From: Atrichornis clamosus
Lineage: Eukaryota; Chordata; Aves; Passeriformes; Menuridae
Assembly (NCBI GenBank): GCA_013400975.1
Contig: WBMZ01012796.1
Coordinates: forward strand, 1 to 64,000
Reading direction: 5' to 3'
DNA length: 64,000 nucleotides
Position 1 is the first letter of the stretch; each line of letters starts with the position of its first letter. Shown here piece by piece: positions 13,071 to 25,200 of the stretch. The notes beneath the pieces are model-generated. The model did no database searches, was not told the DNA's origin, and was given only the letters and a program-made list of their open reading frames with translations. Made by a program: the position numbers and the translations under genes.

Positions 13071-13128
13071 GGATGCACAGGGAGCAGCCTCGGGGCTGGG
13101 GGATGGTTTGGGATGTCCCAGGAGGGGC

Positions 13129-13218
13129 TTAGGCCGGTGGCTGCTGCAGGTTCACATTCATGGGCGGGGGGTGTCCAAGGAGACCGATGCGCTGCTTCTG
13201 CTTCCTCTGCTCCGTCAT
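13129..13218 (-). CDS. ITPR1: ITPR1 last exon: C-terminal tail and stop
   Basis: It encodes 29 residues plus TAA, from [10 protein letters not shown] through RIGLLGHPP to the end QQPPA. The basic start continues the C-terminal coiled coil, and the extreme tail is a binding site for partner proteins in mammals. The acceptor is a CAG next to the ATG codon. The tail differs from the mammalian form I remember: HPPP for HPPH, NVNLQQ for NVNPQQ, and one extra proline before the final alanine. Confidence 0.95.
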   Translation of the reverse strand: MTEQRKQKQRIGLLGHPPPMNVNLQQPPA

Positions 13219-16200
13219 CTGGAAAATTAACGAGTTTGCTCATTAGGCCCCGGCGCTTCCTGTGCGTCAGCTGGCCCAGGGGCCTGCGCTGCCTGCCGGG
13301 GCCGGCGCTCACCCTGACCCCGCGGTCTGCAGACGGTGCCCAGCCGGGCGCTCGCGGGGCAGGGGGTGACTCCGGCCCAGCCTGCCCTCCTCGGGATGGC
13401 CGCGAGCCCGGCTGCCTGCCCGGACACTGCTCTGCGAGGAGGGAGCTCGGGACAGCTCCCGGGCAGCGGGAATTGGTGCGGGGAGCAGCCTGCAGAAACC
13501 TCCCCGTTAGGAATTCTTTGTAACCCGTCCAGAGGCCGAGGCAGACGAGACACGGAGAGGGCGGAAAAAGGGGCGAGCCCTCCAGTCAGGCTGGGAATAC
13601 CCTTGCCTTTGCTGGAAAAGACTGAGCACTCCTGCTCTCATCCGGAGCGAGCCAACATCCCTCCCCATCTGCCAAGGCAGGACTTAACCACCTCACTGCC
13701 AGACATCCCGATCTTCGGCATTCCCCATCTGCTCCCAGCAAACAAAATAGTGTTTCCCTGATCAGTGCAACCCTGAACGGAAAATGGATCGTTTGTTGTT
13801 ACTGATACTGAGAAATGGCCACAATCCAATGGCTCCACTCTGGTTCTTTAAGGCTCTGAGAGGTTCCTGACAACTTACATAAGCCGACAGGCCGTGTAAG
13901 GAATGACTCCGGCGTGGGCAGGGTCTCCGGAGCCAACAGCTGGATCCCACGGCTCCCGCTGCGTCTCGGCTGCGGAGGAGCCGACACGTGGGATGGCTCA
14001 CAGGAACTGTGTGAGGGAATGCCAGGACAGCGCCTCATCCCAGGACCGCCGAGGGCACGCGGGATCCCCCAGGAGCCCCCACACCCCCAGGGCCCAACAC
14101 ACCATGGCTCGTGATCCACGCTTCCATCCCACTCCTGCCGCTCCTTCCCTCTACATCCACTGTTTAACTTCTCCACTTTTGGTACTTAATGACAAATGTC
14201 AGCCAACGTAACTGCTTGTGGCAACAACCCCAGGAGAAGAGAGGTGGTGTGCACATGTTCAGTTCATTTGTAACACACTTGGAATCATGGAATTGTTAAG
14301 ACTGGAAAAGACCTCTAAGATCAAGGCCAACAATCAACCCAGCAGCAGCACCATGGTCACCACTAAACCACTTGAGTGTATCCGTTTAAAACCTCCAGTG
14401 TCAGCACTGATGGGCCGTTTCCCAACTGGTGCAGGGTATCCTGGCGTGCTGGGCTGGCTGGCCAGTGACTGACCTCGGGTCTGGAGGTCACTGTGGGGAA
14501 CGGGATTGGTCCACACAGGCAGCTCTGGACAACCTCCACAAGGCTCCTCTGTGTCCCACGGCCCGGACATCCTGCGCACCCCACGGCTCTCAGTGTGTGT
14601 CCAGGGACACTCCTTTAACCGCCAGGAATACCACAATTCCTCTTGGAACCAAAATCAGCCTTGACCTCAGCCCAGCACCTTGCTCACTGCCCGGCCCAAG
14701 GGGAGGCAGAGCTGTTTTCCCTTTCCAGAGGGATGACTGCAGCCTCCCAAGGCCAGGCCACACCTCCCGCTCCTCTGCACCAGCTCTTGGAGTTCTCTCC
14801 ACAAAGGCTTCTAAAGATTCACAGGGAATGGGAGCAGGAGGAGAGGGGTCTTCCAAGTGCTCTCTGAACACCCAACCCTCTCCCTGCTGAACCTGCCGGG
14901 ACCTTTAACTTTGAGATAACCCACAAGTGGAAATGCAGAGAGGCCACGAGGACTTGATTTAAAAATGCCCCTTTACGTTAATTATCTTCACTGAGCAAAT
15001 CAAGTCACAATTTCACATTGCCAATAAATTGATTCAGAGGACATACGGAATAAAAATGGAAAGAAAAAGGGATAATGAAAAGGAGATATTTTTCATGCTG
15101 TGCAGAAAAGGGTTGGTGCACCCTGGTGCAGGTGTTCATAGAGGATGTGGCTTTAAAAAAAGGGAAGAATAAAGCAACCAACCATAAATAAGAGGGAGAA
15201 ATGCAATTTTAGTGTTGATGCAGAACATTATTAATCCTACACGACGCTTAATGCTTGTGTGGAGGGCTGTGGGAGGGAGCAACTTATTGCCATCACATTT
15301 ACCTGGAGAGTGAATCTCCTGCAAAAGCTTTTCAGAGACAGCACACCTGGGCTAACAGGCAACAAAAGCCACGCTCAGCAAATCCCCAGGGAGCTGCCAG
15401 GCACTGCAATGGTGCTGACAGCATCCAGACACAGCCCCGGGGGCCCGAGGTTCAGCTGAGCCGGGCTGGGCTCCCCGGTAACGCCTGGGACTGCGCAGAG
15501 GCCTCGCTCCAAAGGCTGTGGATGAGCTGGAGTTACCTGCGGGAACGGGGCACCCGCAGGGGCAGGAGCAGGATCCCGACTGGACACCGGACATGGCACC
15601 TGCCCGCGGGGCTGCCGGCCAGCTGAGTCGCCCTGAGCCCCAGCTGGAGTCGGGGGCTGTCCCCAGCGAGGGCCGGTCCCCAGGCCCCGGGAGCGATGCC
15701 TCGCCCGCCCTGACACCGGAGGACGGCGCTGGGAAGGGTTTCTGGATGATTACATCTAATCCCCTGCTGCTGCAGACAATTATGGTGTAATCTTTTCGCA
15801 CAGAATTGAAGTGATCAGGATTTTAATGGCTCTTGGTGCACTTTGGGGAAGCAGGCGGGCTGGAGCTCAGTTTCTAATAATTAGAGTCTCCAGAAACCTA
15901 ACGAGCTTGAAGAGCAAATGAATGAGAGGTTTTCCCTTTATTTAATTACAAGAAAATAAATACAAATAAAAATTCCCTGAGTTAGTTCCTTCTCCTGGAG
16001 ACAGTTCCTGATCAGGAGGAGGGATATACTGGCTTTGTCACCTAATTGGAGCATCCTGCATCTTCAGCAGGGCTCTCAGTAATGGTACTTAGGGGAATTC
16101 CTAAAAGCTATCACCACATTAATGAAGCTGGTTTCCTCTTATGCTTTTACAGTCAAATAGCTCTCTAAAAGCTAAACCCTTCATTCTTATTTTCACAAAG

Positions 16201-19200
16201 AGCGAGAAGGGGTTTTAGTGCTTGGTCAGCCAAGAGGGCTGCGAGCTTCAGAAGGAAATGTGTCGTGAGGCAGCGCTGGCTGCAGCCCCTGGAAAGGCTC
16301 CTGGTGACTGCAGACCACTTTGAGTCAGACCTTCAGCAGGGAGACACAGGACACATGTTTCAAGATAATTGTTTCCAGCAAAACAGCGAAACCACTGCCC
16401 GGCAAGAATTAAAGCCCAGACAAAAGAGCAACTGCCTCTGCCCTCCATCCTCAGACCAACAGGAGCAAGGGGCTCTGTGGCACCGTGCCTGAGAACTAAT
16501 TACAGCCCAGAGCAGCGAGGCTGTCTGCTCCCAGCCCCACGTTAATCCCTTCCTCGTGCTCGGGAAAGGGCCCAGCTCCATCCGACCTGCGGAGCGTGAT
16601 CGGAAGGCAGGAGCCGGATCTCAGTCAGTGCTGGCTTCCAGGGACTCCCGAAAGACGCCTGGTTTATGGAGAAACCCAGCCAGCCCCAGCAGAGGTGGAG
16701 AGCAGGGACGGGACCGGTACTGCGAGAGGCACTGACCCAGCGCCACTGGGCCGCTCCTGCCCCAGGCAGCTCCATCCACCACCCCGGGTGCAAGTCAGCA
16801 ATTCATGCTACCCAGTGCCAACCCCTACATAAATTCAGCTAATTGAACTATCTGGCTCAGGTTATCAATGCACAGAGATAAGCAGCCACCACAAGCAGCT
16901 CCTGCCAGCGCAGGCAACAGCGTTTTCCCTGTTCCCTCCAGTTAGGCTGTAATCCCTATGGACAACACCAGCTAAAGCCCTGCCGCCTCTGTCTTTCACA
17001 AAGCCGTGGCTGGGAACCAGCCCCACGGTGCCCTCGAGCCCTGCCAAGGCAGAAGCCAACGAGCTCCTGCTGCAGAGAAGCTGCTGCACCAGAACCACTC
17101 CCAGGTCTGTGGAGCTCACTTGTTCCGCAGCAGCAACACACGTGCCCCGCAGGCCATCTCCGTGGGGATGTGTGTGCTGCAGGCTGAGTGTGGCAGCAGC
17201 CAAATCACATCTGCACAGCAGCACAGCCACAGCACCGAGGCACCGGCACCAGTAACCACTCGAGAGCCTCTCCAGTTTCTCGGTGGGTTTTGAGGTCCAC
17301 ACAGCGACACAGCCCTGTGTCAGTGTCACAGCCTCTGCCTGCCAGCACCGTGCTCAGCTCTTCGGGTTAAAACCCCAGCATCAACAGCAACAACACACAC
17401 AGGCTCCCTGCACCGGCCTGGACTGATTTAAGTTAACTCAGGGGTGATTTTTTCATACAAGTTTTCTCTCTCTGAGGTGGCCACTTTGGAACACGCTGGT
17501 TGGGTCAGCACCAGGCAGGTCAGCTGGGGCACGGGGCTGTGGAGGGACATTTGGTTTGTTCACTTCTTTCATAAACACGAGTTACTTCAGGAAAGCTCTC
17601 CCCGGGGTTTGGAGGAGCTGTGGAGCTATGAAACACCAGCTGGTCCCAGGGGCTGGCAGGAGCTGCGTCCTGCCCGTCACGGTGCGTGGCTGCTCCTTAC
17701 CTGATCTTTGAGCTCTGAGAGCTGGCCAGAGAGGTTGGTCACGAGCTTCATGGTGGACTCCAACTTCTCCTGCAAGTTCCTCAGCTCGTTCTGCTCTCCC
17801 TCGGAGTCGCTGCTCACCAGGGACATGGCCCGCATGCGGGGGAACCAGTCCAGGTTTCTCTCCTGAGGATCACACACCAGGGCACAGTTAGTGTTTGCCA
17901 GATGAAACCCTGCACCCCAGAGCAGAGCACAGACAGCTCTACTGCCACGGGACATTCCTTGGATACAGCAGCTCTGTACTTATCTGCACTTATCTGCATT
18001 TGCATCTCACTGGGAAGTTTGCAAAGTCTCCTGCTCCAGGCACTGAGGCGCTGCAGCTGCAACTGAGGGAATTGGGGCTGCTCAGTGCCGGCTCTTCCTC
18101 TCCAGCCACTCAGTGCCCCAGCCCTCTCACCTGCACACACACTGCAGTGTGAACACACTGACGCTGGACATTAAACCAGCCCAGACTTCACGTCTGGACA
18201 AGCGTTTCCCCGTGCTAGAAATCCGCTGCCATTTTTAAATCTTTTGTGTTTGTGGAAAATTTTCTGCTGATAAAGCTCATTTGCTTTTTTGGTCAAGCAA
18301 AGCTTGGCTGTGCTTTCTGATGAAAGAAACCAAGATCTACCTGGAAGTTCTTCCACAGTTGAAATACTTCCTTTTTCATGAAAAAGAAAAACATATTCTG
18401 ACTGGCTGGTTCAGGCTAAAACATGGGACAGATACATTACACTTGACTGTAGTAAAGTTTTAGTTCAGCCATACAAGTTCTGTGATATTCCATGTTTAAG
18501 TTACAGTCAGGAATGTTACTGGACACATAATCAGTCCGAGGAGCATGTACACAGGCTCACACATGCACTCGTGTACATGCCAGAGATGTTAAAAATAAAA
18601 GCAGGAGCGGAACAGAAAGCCACAAAAGAGGAGGAGGGGTGCACACCACGTCCTGACACCTTACAGTTCAACATCAAACTGGTTTCCCATCTAGTCTGGT
18701 TCTCCTCCCACGCTGGAGATATGCTCTGCAATGGAAGCTGAGCTCGGGCTGGCTGAGGCAGGGCTGTGTGTGCTCTCACAGGTGACACAGCTGGGAAGGC
18801 TTTGAACACACCAGACAGGGTGATGGGTGACTGCATTAACGCCATGGCATGCTGTTAATCAAAGATCAATCAACACCTCTGATTAACGCCAAAGCTCACC
18901 CCACTGTGCTGGCCAGGCCCTTTGCTGGGCTCTCAGCTGATTTCTGCAGCACTGCAAACTCCTGGCTTTTTGTCATTCCCTGCCTCCATCTCCAGCCCAA
19001 ACCCGCTTCCCCTCCGTGCTCCCCGCTCCTTCCCAGGAGCATCCATCCCGCTTAATCAGGGCTGTGCACCTCTACAGAGAGCTCCAGTCACATCCTCTCT
19101 GCAATTCAAATGCGACGCCAAGACTCATCAGCTTAAATTAGCTGCTTCTGATCTGCCTGGAGTTTCCTTTTGCCAGAATGAGAAGGCAGAAAGAAGGCCC

Positions 19201-22200
19201 TTTCCCATGCAGGCACCACAGCATTCCCACGTGACGCAGAACTGCCAGGAAGGCTGTTTGCTCCTGATCTCTGTTTACAGGGCAGATGGTTTCTGCTAAT
19301 AAAAGAAAAAACCCCCAAAAAATATGTACAAAAAAAAGATGCCTTTATCAAGACAAGTGCCAAAATATTTTGGACTTTAGGAAACTCTAATCCCACAATT
19401 AAGGTTTAATAGCAGGAACAGGCAACACTTCCCTGTGTTCTTCCAGCTGTAGTAAAGCCCTCATTAGGGAGGAGGGGGCAGCTCAGCACTTGTGCTCAGG
19501 TCCAGCATCTCCCACCCAGGGAAAAGAAAACACACCAACTGCACTTCCCTGTGTTCCTCCAGGCTGGAGCTTTTCGAGGACAAGGAAAATGAGACTAAAA
19601 TGCAATTTATATTTGCAGGTCTGCCTGGACCCCCAGGCCCATGTTCTCAGGTTTCCAGGCAGACACGAGAGCCCTGACGCTCCTGCCCGTCCCTTTCTTG
19701 CTCCAGAAATATTATTTTCCCTTCTTCCCAAAGACATTTCCAAGGCCATCCCCAGAGCGTTCCCAGGCCCCTTCCCTGAGAAGGATGAAAGGGATGAGGG
19801 AAGCACCAACCTTCCCTACCTGCAGTGTTTCATTAACAAACACCCCAAACACTTTCCAGTGTTACTCTGCAATTTAAGCCAATTCTGCAGCTGCAGCAGA
19901 GGCTGCAGCTTGATCATTCCAGGCCTGGAAGTATTTATCTGGACATGTCCAGCTGCCACCCAGCAAGAATCAAGGGGGTGTCCACCCAAACAGCCTGGGC
20001 AAACACCCAGGAGAAGGACCACGGGGAGAGAGGGGCGGATAAACCCCCAGGGACGCAGGTAATGCAGGCACCAGTGCTTGCTGACCCAGTGTGGTGCTGG
20101 CACTCTCCAGAGAGCACAGCAGGGCAGCTGCCAGCACAGAGGGACACAGCTCTTCCTCCTGCACACACCCTCCTCATCCTGGATTTACATCGGAAACCTC
20201 CAGCCTGTTCTTCAGCCTCTCCCAGCCCCAAAGAAAGGAGCTGGAGAGCCTGGATGTGACCAGGCTGCTGACACACGGACTCCTGTGGGCCTGAGTGCCC
20301 ATCCCTGTCCCTGCTGGGAGTGTGGGGGTGTTTTCTTTTAAATAAATAAACATTTAAGCAGAGCCAGCACCAAGAGAACAGAGCAGGAATGCTGAAAGGT
20401 CAGGAGATGGTGATCCCGCTGCGCCAGCCAGGCTCCCGGCACTGCCATTCAGGGGCCAATAAAAGATTTATATCTCCATGATCCAGTTTCTGCTGAACTT
20501 CAGCTCAGCCCCGGGGTGCCTTTAGAGATATGGCCTCACATCCCTCTTGGGGGTTTGGAGGTGTTTTAGAGGCACTCAGTGAGCCCAGAGAGGGGAGGCT
20601 GCCCGTGCTCCCACCCGGAGCTGGCACTCAAATACTGATACCCTCATGCACCGTCTGCTGGTAAGCACTCAGCTCCTTCTTCCCAGGATCCTGGTGAGCA
20701 CTCAGCTCCCTCTTCCTGGGATCCTGGCGTGCCCTCAGCTCCCTGTGCCCCGGGATCCTGGCGTGCACTCTCTCAACTCCCTGTTCCTGGCACTGGCACC
20801 GCTTCCTGCGCCGCAGCAGCCGGAGCCGCTGGCGGAAGCTGGCTGACCGCAAGGGCCGGGTTTCGGGGTATAGCTCTTTTCTAGGTAAAGTTGGAAAAGT
20901 CCCTCTCGTAAGGCAAGCATCAGTGAATCTCAGACACGGGGGTGACGCTGACCATCCCCGCTGGGAAGGGCGAGGAAGAGGAAGCGGTGCTGCGTGAGGC
21001 AGACACGATTCATTCTGAGAAGCGCCGGCTCCTCCCCGCTTCTGCCCAAGAGTTTGTTCTGAGAAAGGCTGAGAGGAGACCTCAGCACGAGCTGTGCCGA
21101 GAGAGGCGTCAGCTCTGCTCCTCAGGCAAGGAATGGCTTCTCACGGCAGGGGCCGGGGCGCACCTCACCCCCAGGACCCTCCGCTCCTCTCCTGGGTCTC
21201 CATTTATCCGTCTACCCCCGTGCCTAAGAGCTGTAGGGTGCTGAAGGGCTAATTCAGCACTCTCCAAAATAAATCCCCACAGCTGCCATCAGGAGGCTGC
21301 CCAGGAGCATCATTTAGACAACCACAAAATCATGGAGGTTGGAAGAGATCTCCAGGATCATCAAGTCCAACCTGTGGCCGATCCCCACCTTGTCAACAAG
21401 CTCAGAGCACTGATGCCACATCCAGTTGTTTCTTGAACACAAGCAGGGAAAGGCAGCAGCAGCAAATTTCAGTTTCTGTCATGTGAAGTTAAAAAGGAGA
21501 CCCACACAGCTAACAAAGAGCTCTGTGAAGCACTTTGAAAATTAATCTGTTTGTTTGTGGTGAGAAGGGACTCCTCTTGGGTCTTTCTTGAGCTTCCTGG
21601 AAAAATCCCCACACGAGGTTCTCTCTCTGCAGCAAAGGGCTCACCATCACTGCTTCCACACTGAGCTGCACTTCTCCCCTCTCCATAAAACCAGCACTTG
21701 ACGGTGTCCCCCCTCCACTCAGAACATTTTCATCTCCTCACGTGCTGGGTGCTGTTAAACAGGGGGCTGGTGACACAAGGTTTATGGTGCAATAAGCTCC
21801 TTTTCACCGTTGCCAGAGGTTAAATATGCAAGTGGCACTTACACTGGTGCAGAGCAGGGACCCTGGAACACACACACACCATTCCCAAAGGTGGAGGATG
21901 ACCCTATGGAAGCCATCCCTCCTGCACATCCCGGTGGCAGCTCAGCTGTGGGTGACTGACTGGAGCCCAGCCCAGCACCACCCACAGCCCGATGGACGGC
22001 AGGGGACGGGATCCCTGAAGGCCACGTCCTGACCCCCGAAAGGACAAGGCCAGCTCTCCACGCCAGCCTCCTTCGGGCTGTTTGGATGCCCACTGAAGTA
22101 GGGCACTCACCCCACCCCAGCCGGGCAGGACAAAACACTCCCCCGGCAGAGGCCGAGCCCCAGCTGGTGGCGGTGGCTGTGTCACCCACGGCCTCTTGCA

Positions 22201-25200
22201 CAAGCATCCGGCCGGGAGAGCCCGCGGGGTCACGGCTCCCGTGACTCAGGGACAGCCTCGCCCCAGCCCCGGGCCACCTCCTCGGCACACACACGGCCCC
22301 ACGGGGCTTTCTGGTCCCAGGCAGCGCCGGGCCCAGCGGTCTGAGTTCCCCAGTGCGTCACCCCGATGGTTTCCAGGCAGAAACCTTCCCCCTCTCCCGG
22401 CGGCGCTGGCGCTGCTCCAGCGGCGAGGACACGGCACCCACCCTGCCAGCTGTTTGGGATCCACCCAAACCCCAGCACGTTATGCAAACATCCCATTCCC
22501 CAGAACTGGCCCGAAGCCTTTCCTCCCGCTTTCATCCACCCAGGCCCTTTTCTTCCACACGCTCATCCAAAGGGAAACCTTTGCCTGGTCAGCTGGGATG
22601 TTAAACCCAGATTCCCAGCATGGATACCAGGTGTTTTATCTGGGAAAACCAAGCACTGGGCCACATGAGGTTACTGCCAGCAGCAGAAGGGTTTCCTGCA
22701 GCCCACCATGGGGCAGCCAGCTCACGTCCCTCCAGAGAATCCCAGAATGGGTTGGATTAGAAGGGACCTTAAAGCCAATCTCGTCCCACCCCTGCCATGG
22801 GGGCAGGGACACCTCCCACTATCCCAGGGTGCTCCAAACTCCATCCAACCTGGCCTTGGACACTTCCAGGGATGGGGCAGCCACAGTTTCTCTGGACAGC
22901 CTGTGCCAGGGCTGGGGAAGATGAGGCTGACCAACCATTTCTCCCCAGGGCAGCTCCTGGTTTGCACCTTAACACAGACTCCAAGGGTGGAACAAGTTCC
23001 TTTGCTATCTGCACATGAAACTCAGCCCGTGCCTGTGAGACAGTGTTTCCAGCAGCCCAGAGTCTGCTGCCAAACACTCTTGGCTCTTCCATGCTTGCCA
23101 TGATTTCTTGTTTAACCCTGTAATTATATTGGCTAACTCTGGCCAGGTATCTCAAGATGCAGCTTGTTGGGAAGCTACCACCAAACGAAGCACTGTCAGC
23201 TCCAGGTCACATCCTGACCTCCTTGGTCCTCCTCCTCCTCCTCCTCCTCTCCCAGCCTGCACCAGCATCAGGTGACTGGTAGCCCCAAAACCCCAGTTTC
23301 CTCATCTGCAACTGAGTTATCTGCACAGGCTGCTCTCCCTGTGTCTGCGACTGGTTTGCTCAATATTGATATGACAAATCTTTCCTCTTTGACTTTGCCT
23401 GAAGAACAGGATTTCCAGGCATAAATGACAGATGAACATAACTCTCTAACACTTTCTCAGACTGTAATTTCTTGTACATATGTCTTTCACCAGTGCTGGA
23501 ATCATTAAGCCCCTTTTGAAATGCTTTGGGTTTGAAGTATCATGGTTTGCCCCTGTCATTCCTGTAGGTGCTGCAGTCTAAAGGCAGTCCTGGCCCTCTC
23601 CAGCTGAATTGTGTTTCATGTAGAGCCTGGGACACTGTCACTCCTCAAAGCCATCAGCACTTGTGAATCCCACATTCCTGCTGGGTTTCAGAGCACAGTC
23701 ACTGTCCTTGCTGGGTAACTCCTCGGGAAAGACTTCAAGTCACACTTGCACTTCTGGAAGGATGCAATTTAAAAGCCTGACACTGATGGAACCTTGTCTT
23801 TGCCTACCAGGAGGCTGTGCCTTGGCAGAAGTCACTCAAACCTGGAATCAGAAATACTTCCCATCACAGCACAGAGCTCAGGACACAGAGGAAAAAGCCC
23901 AATAATGTATTGAAATCCCCAGGTTTGTACACAGAGATTAACTGAGGCACAAAGGGAAATCTGCAGCCTTCATTTCCATTCCAAATTCCTTTAAGGATAT
24001 CTGTGCCATCACTCCAATTTGTAAATGGTTCATTCTCAATGACAACACAATCCAGATTCAGGACTCAGTGCCCTCCATCTGAGTGTGGGAGCTTGGGCAA
24101 CCCTGACACCTCTGCCTCGTTTTTGTAATAAAGGTTGTTAATGACACAGATCCCACCTGGATTAAAAACCTGTGGAGACTGCAGGAGCCAGTTAGGGAAG
24201 CTTTATGCTAAAAACTTTTCCAAAGCAGCCTTTATTTTTTAATAAGCACATCTGTGTGCAGAACCCCCTGACAGCCGTGGCTCGTACCCACACACTGCTC
24301 AAGGTGCAGAGCAGGGGATGCAAGAGTTGGGCATGCAAATATTTGTCTGTGCTGTGACAGCCCATGCAGCTGCCTGCAGGCAGCTTAGGAATGCACACAA
24401 ACCCCGAGTGCCTGTGTGGTTTTCTCTGTATCGAGCTGCAGAGTGAGAATTTTTACATATTTTGAATGCCTGCACACAGCTGGCTGTGGCAGAGCCCTGC
24501 CAAGGCCCCGGTGACAGCTGAGCTGCCCAGGCTGCCACAGCAACTGCAGGCAAAGGCACAGAACTCCAGGAGGAATTCTCAAGACACGATGGGAAGATAA
24601 GACATTTAAATGAACTAATCTGCAGGGAGTTGCACCGAGTTCACATGAGTCATTTGGGTGTGGATGTCAATGTCTGGCCAAGGCGATAAGTGCATCCCCC
24701 CTCCCACACACATGGTGTTATTCAGACATCACCTGATCCTCCCTGGTGACTGCAGAGCCTCGCAGGAACCGGGGGCCTTTGTTCCTGGGAATCACGGGAG
24801 GCCCCGGGCTGCGGGCTCTGCAGCAGCCTCAGCATCCTTCCCAATAAACGCTCCTCCAAAGACACGGATCCGTCCCAGAGCCCCTCTCTGCAGTGCCCGT
24901 CTGCAGGGAGGGAGCCAGATGGAGCTCTCCTTCAGCCAGGAGGGCTTCGTAAACACCAGGAATTAAAGATCATCTCTGCTACCAAGAGATGTTTTCTCAC
25001 ATCCTGCAGCACTGTCTGTGCCATTAAATTGATGTCAGGAGGTGGCTCAGGGTCGCATTTCCAAGGGGAGCTGTTCCATGCCAAGCTGCTGACATCCATT
25101 TGCCATCTCCTGACATCCACGAGGTTCCCAGCCTGGCCAGTGCTGGGAAGGGACAGCAGGGCAGGGATGTCAGGGCGTGCACACAGGCTCAGCTTCCCCC

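Larger units (their letters stand above)
11880..13128 (-). other. ITPR1: ITPR1 3' untranslated region
   Basis: This AT-rich stretch directly follows the ITPR1 stop codon (minus-strand TAA at 13129-13131). It holds two poly(A) signals and two Pumilio-type UGUAAAUA motifs. The distal end is placed just beyond the AATAAA at 11894-11899, where the transcript strand then becomes GU-rich (GGTGGTTTGTGT), as expected for a downstream cleavage element. The length, about 1.25 kb, is an estimate. Without transcripts the end is uncertain by tens of bases, and a longer UTR is possible. Confidence 0.6.
13219..17700 (-). other. ITPR1: Last ITPR1 intron
   Basis: This 4.5-kb GT-AG intron lies between the coiled-coil exon and the tail exon. 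It holds a CpG-rich patch (13240-13440), one CR1 fragment (14283-14415), a second GC-rich patch (about 15420-15730) and an AT-rich, conserved-looking stretch (about 15740-16000). I see no other exon. Confidence 0.8.

Noticed and set aside
22196..22924. 242-codon plus-strand open frame
   Set aside because: GC- and proline-rich, and its second half runs through a CR1 fragment; it is intronic.
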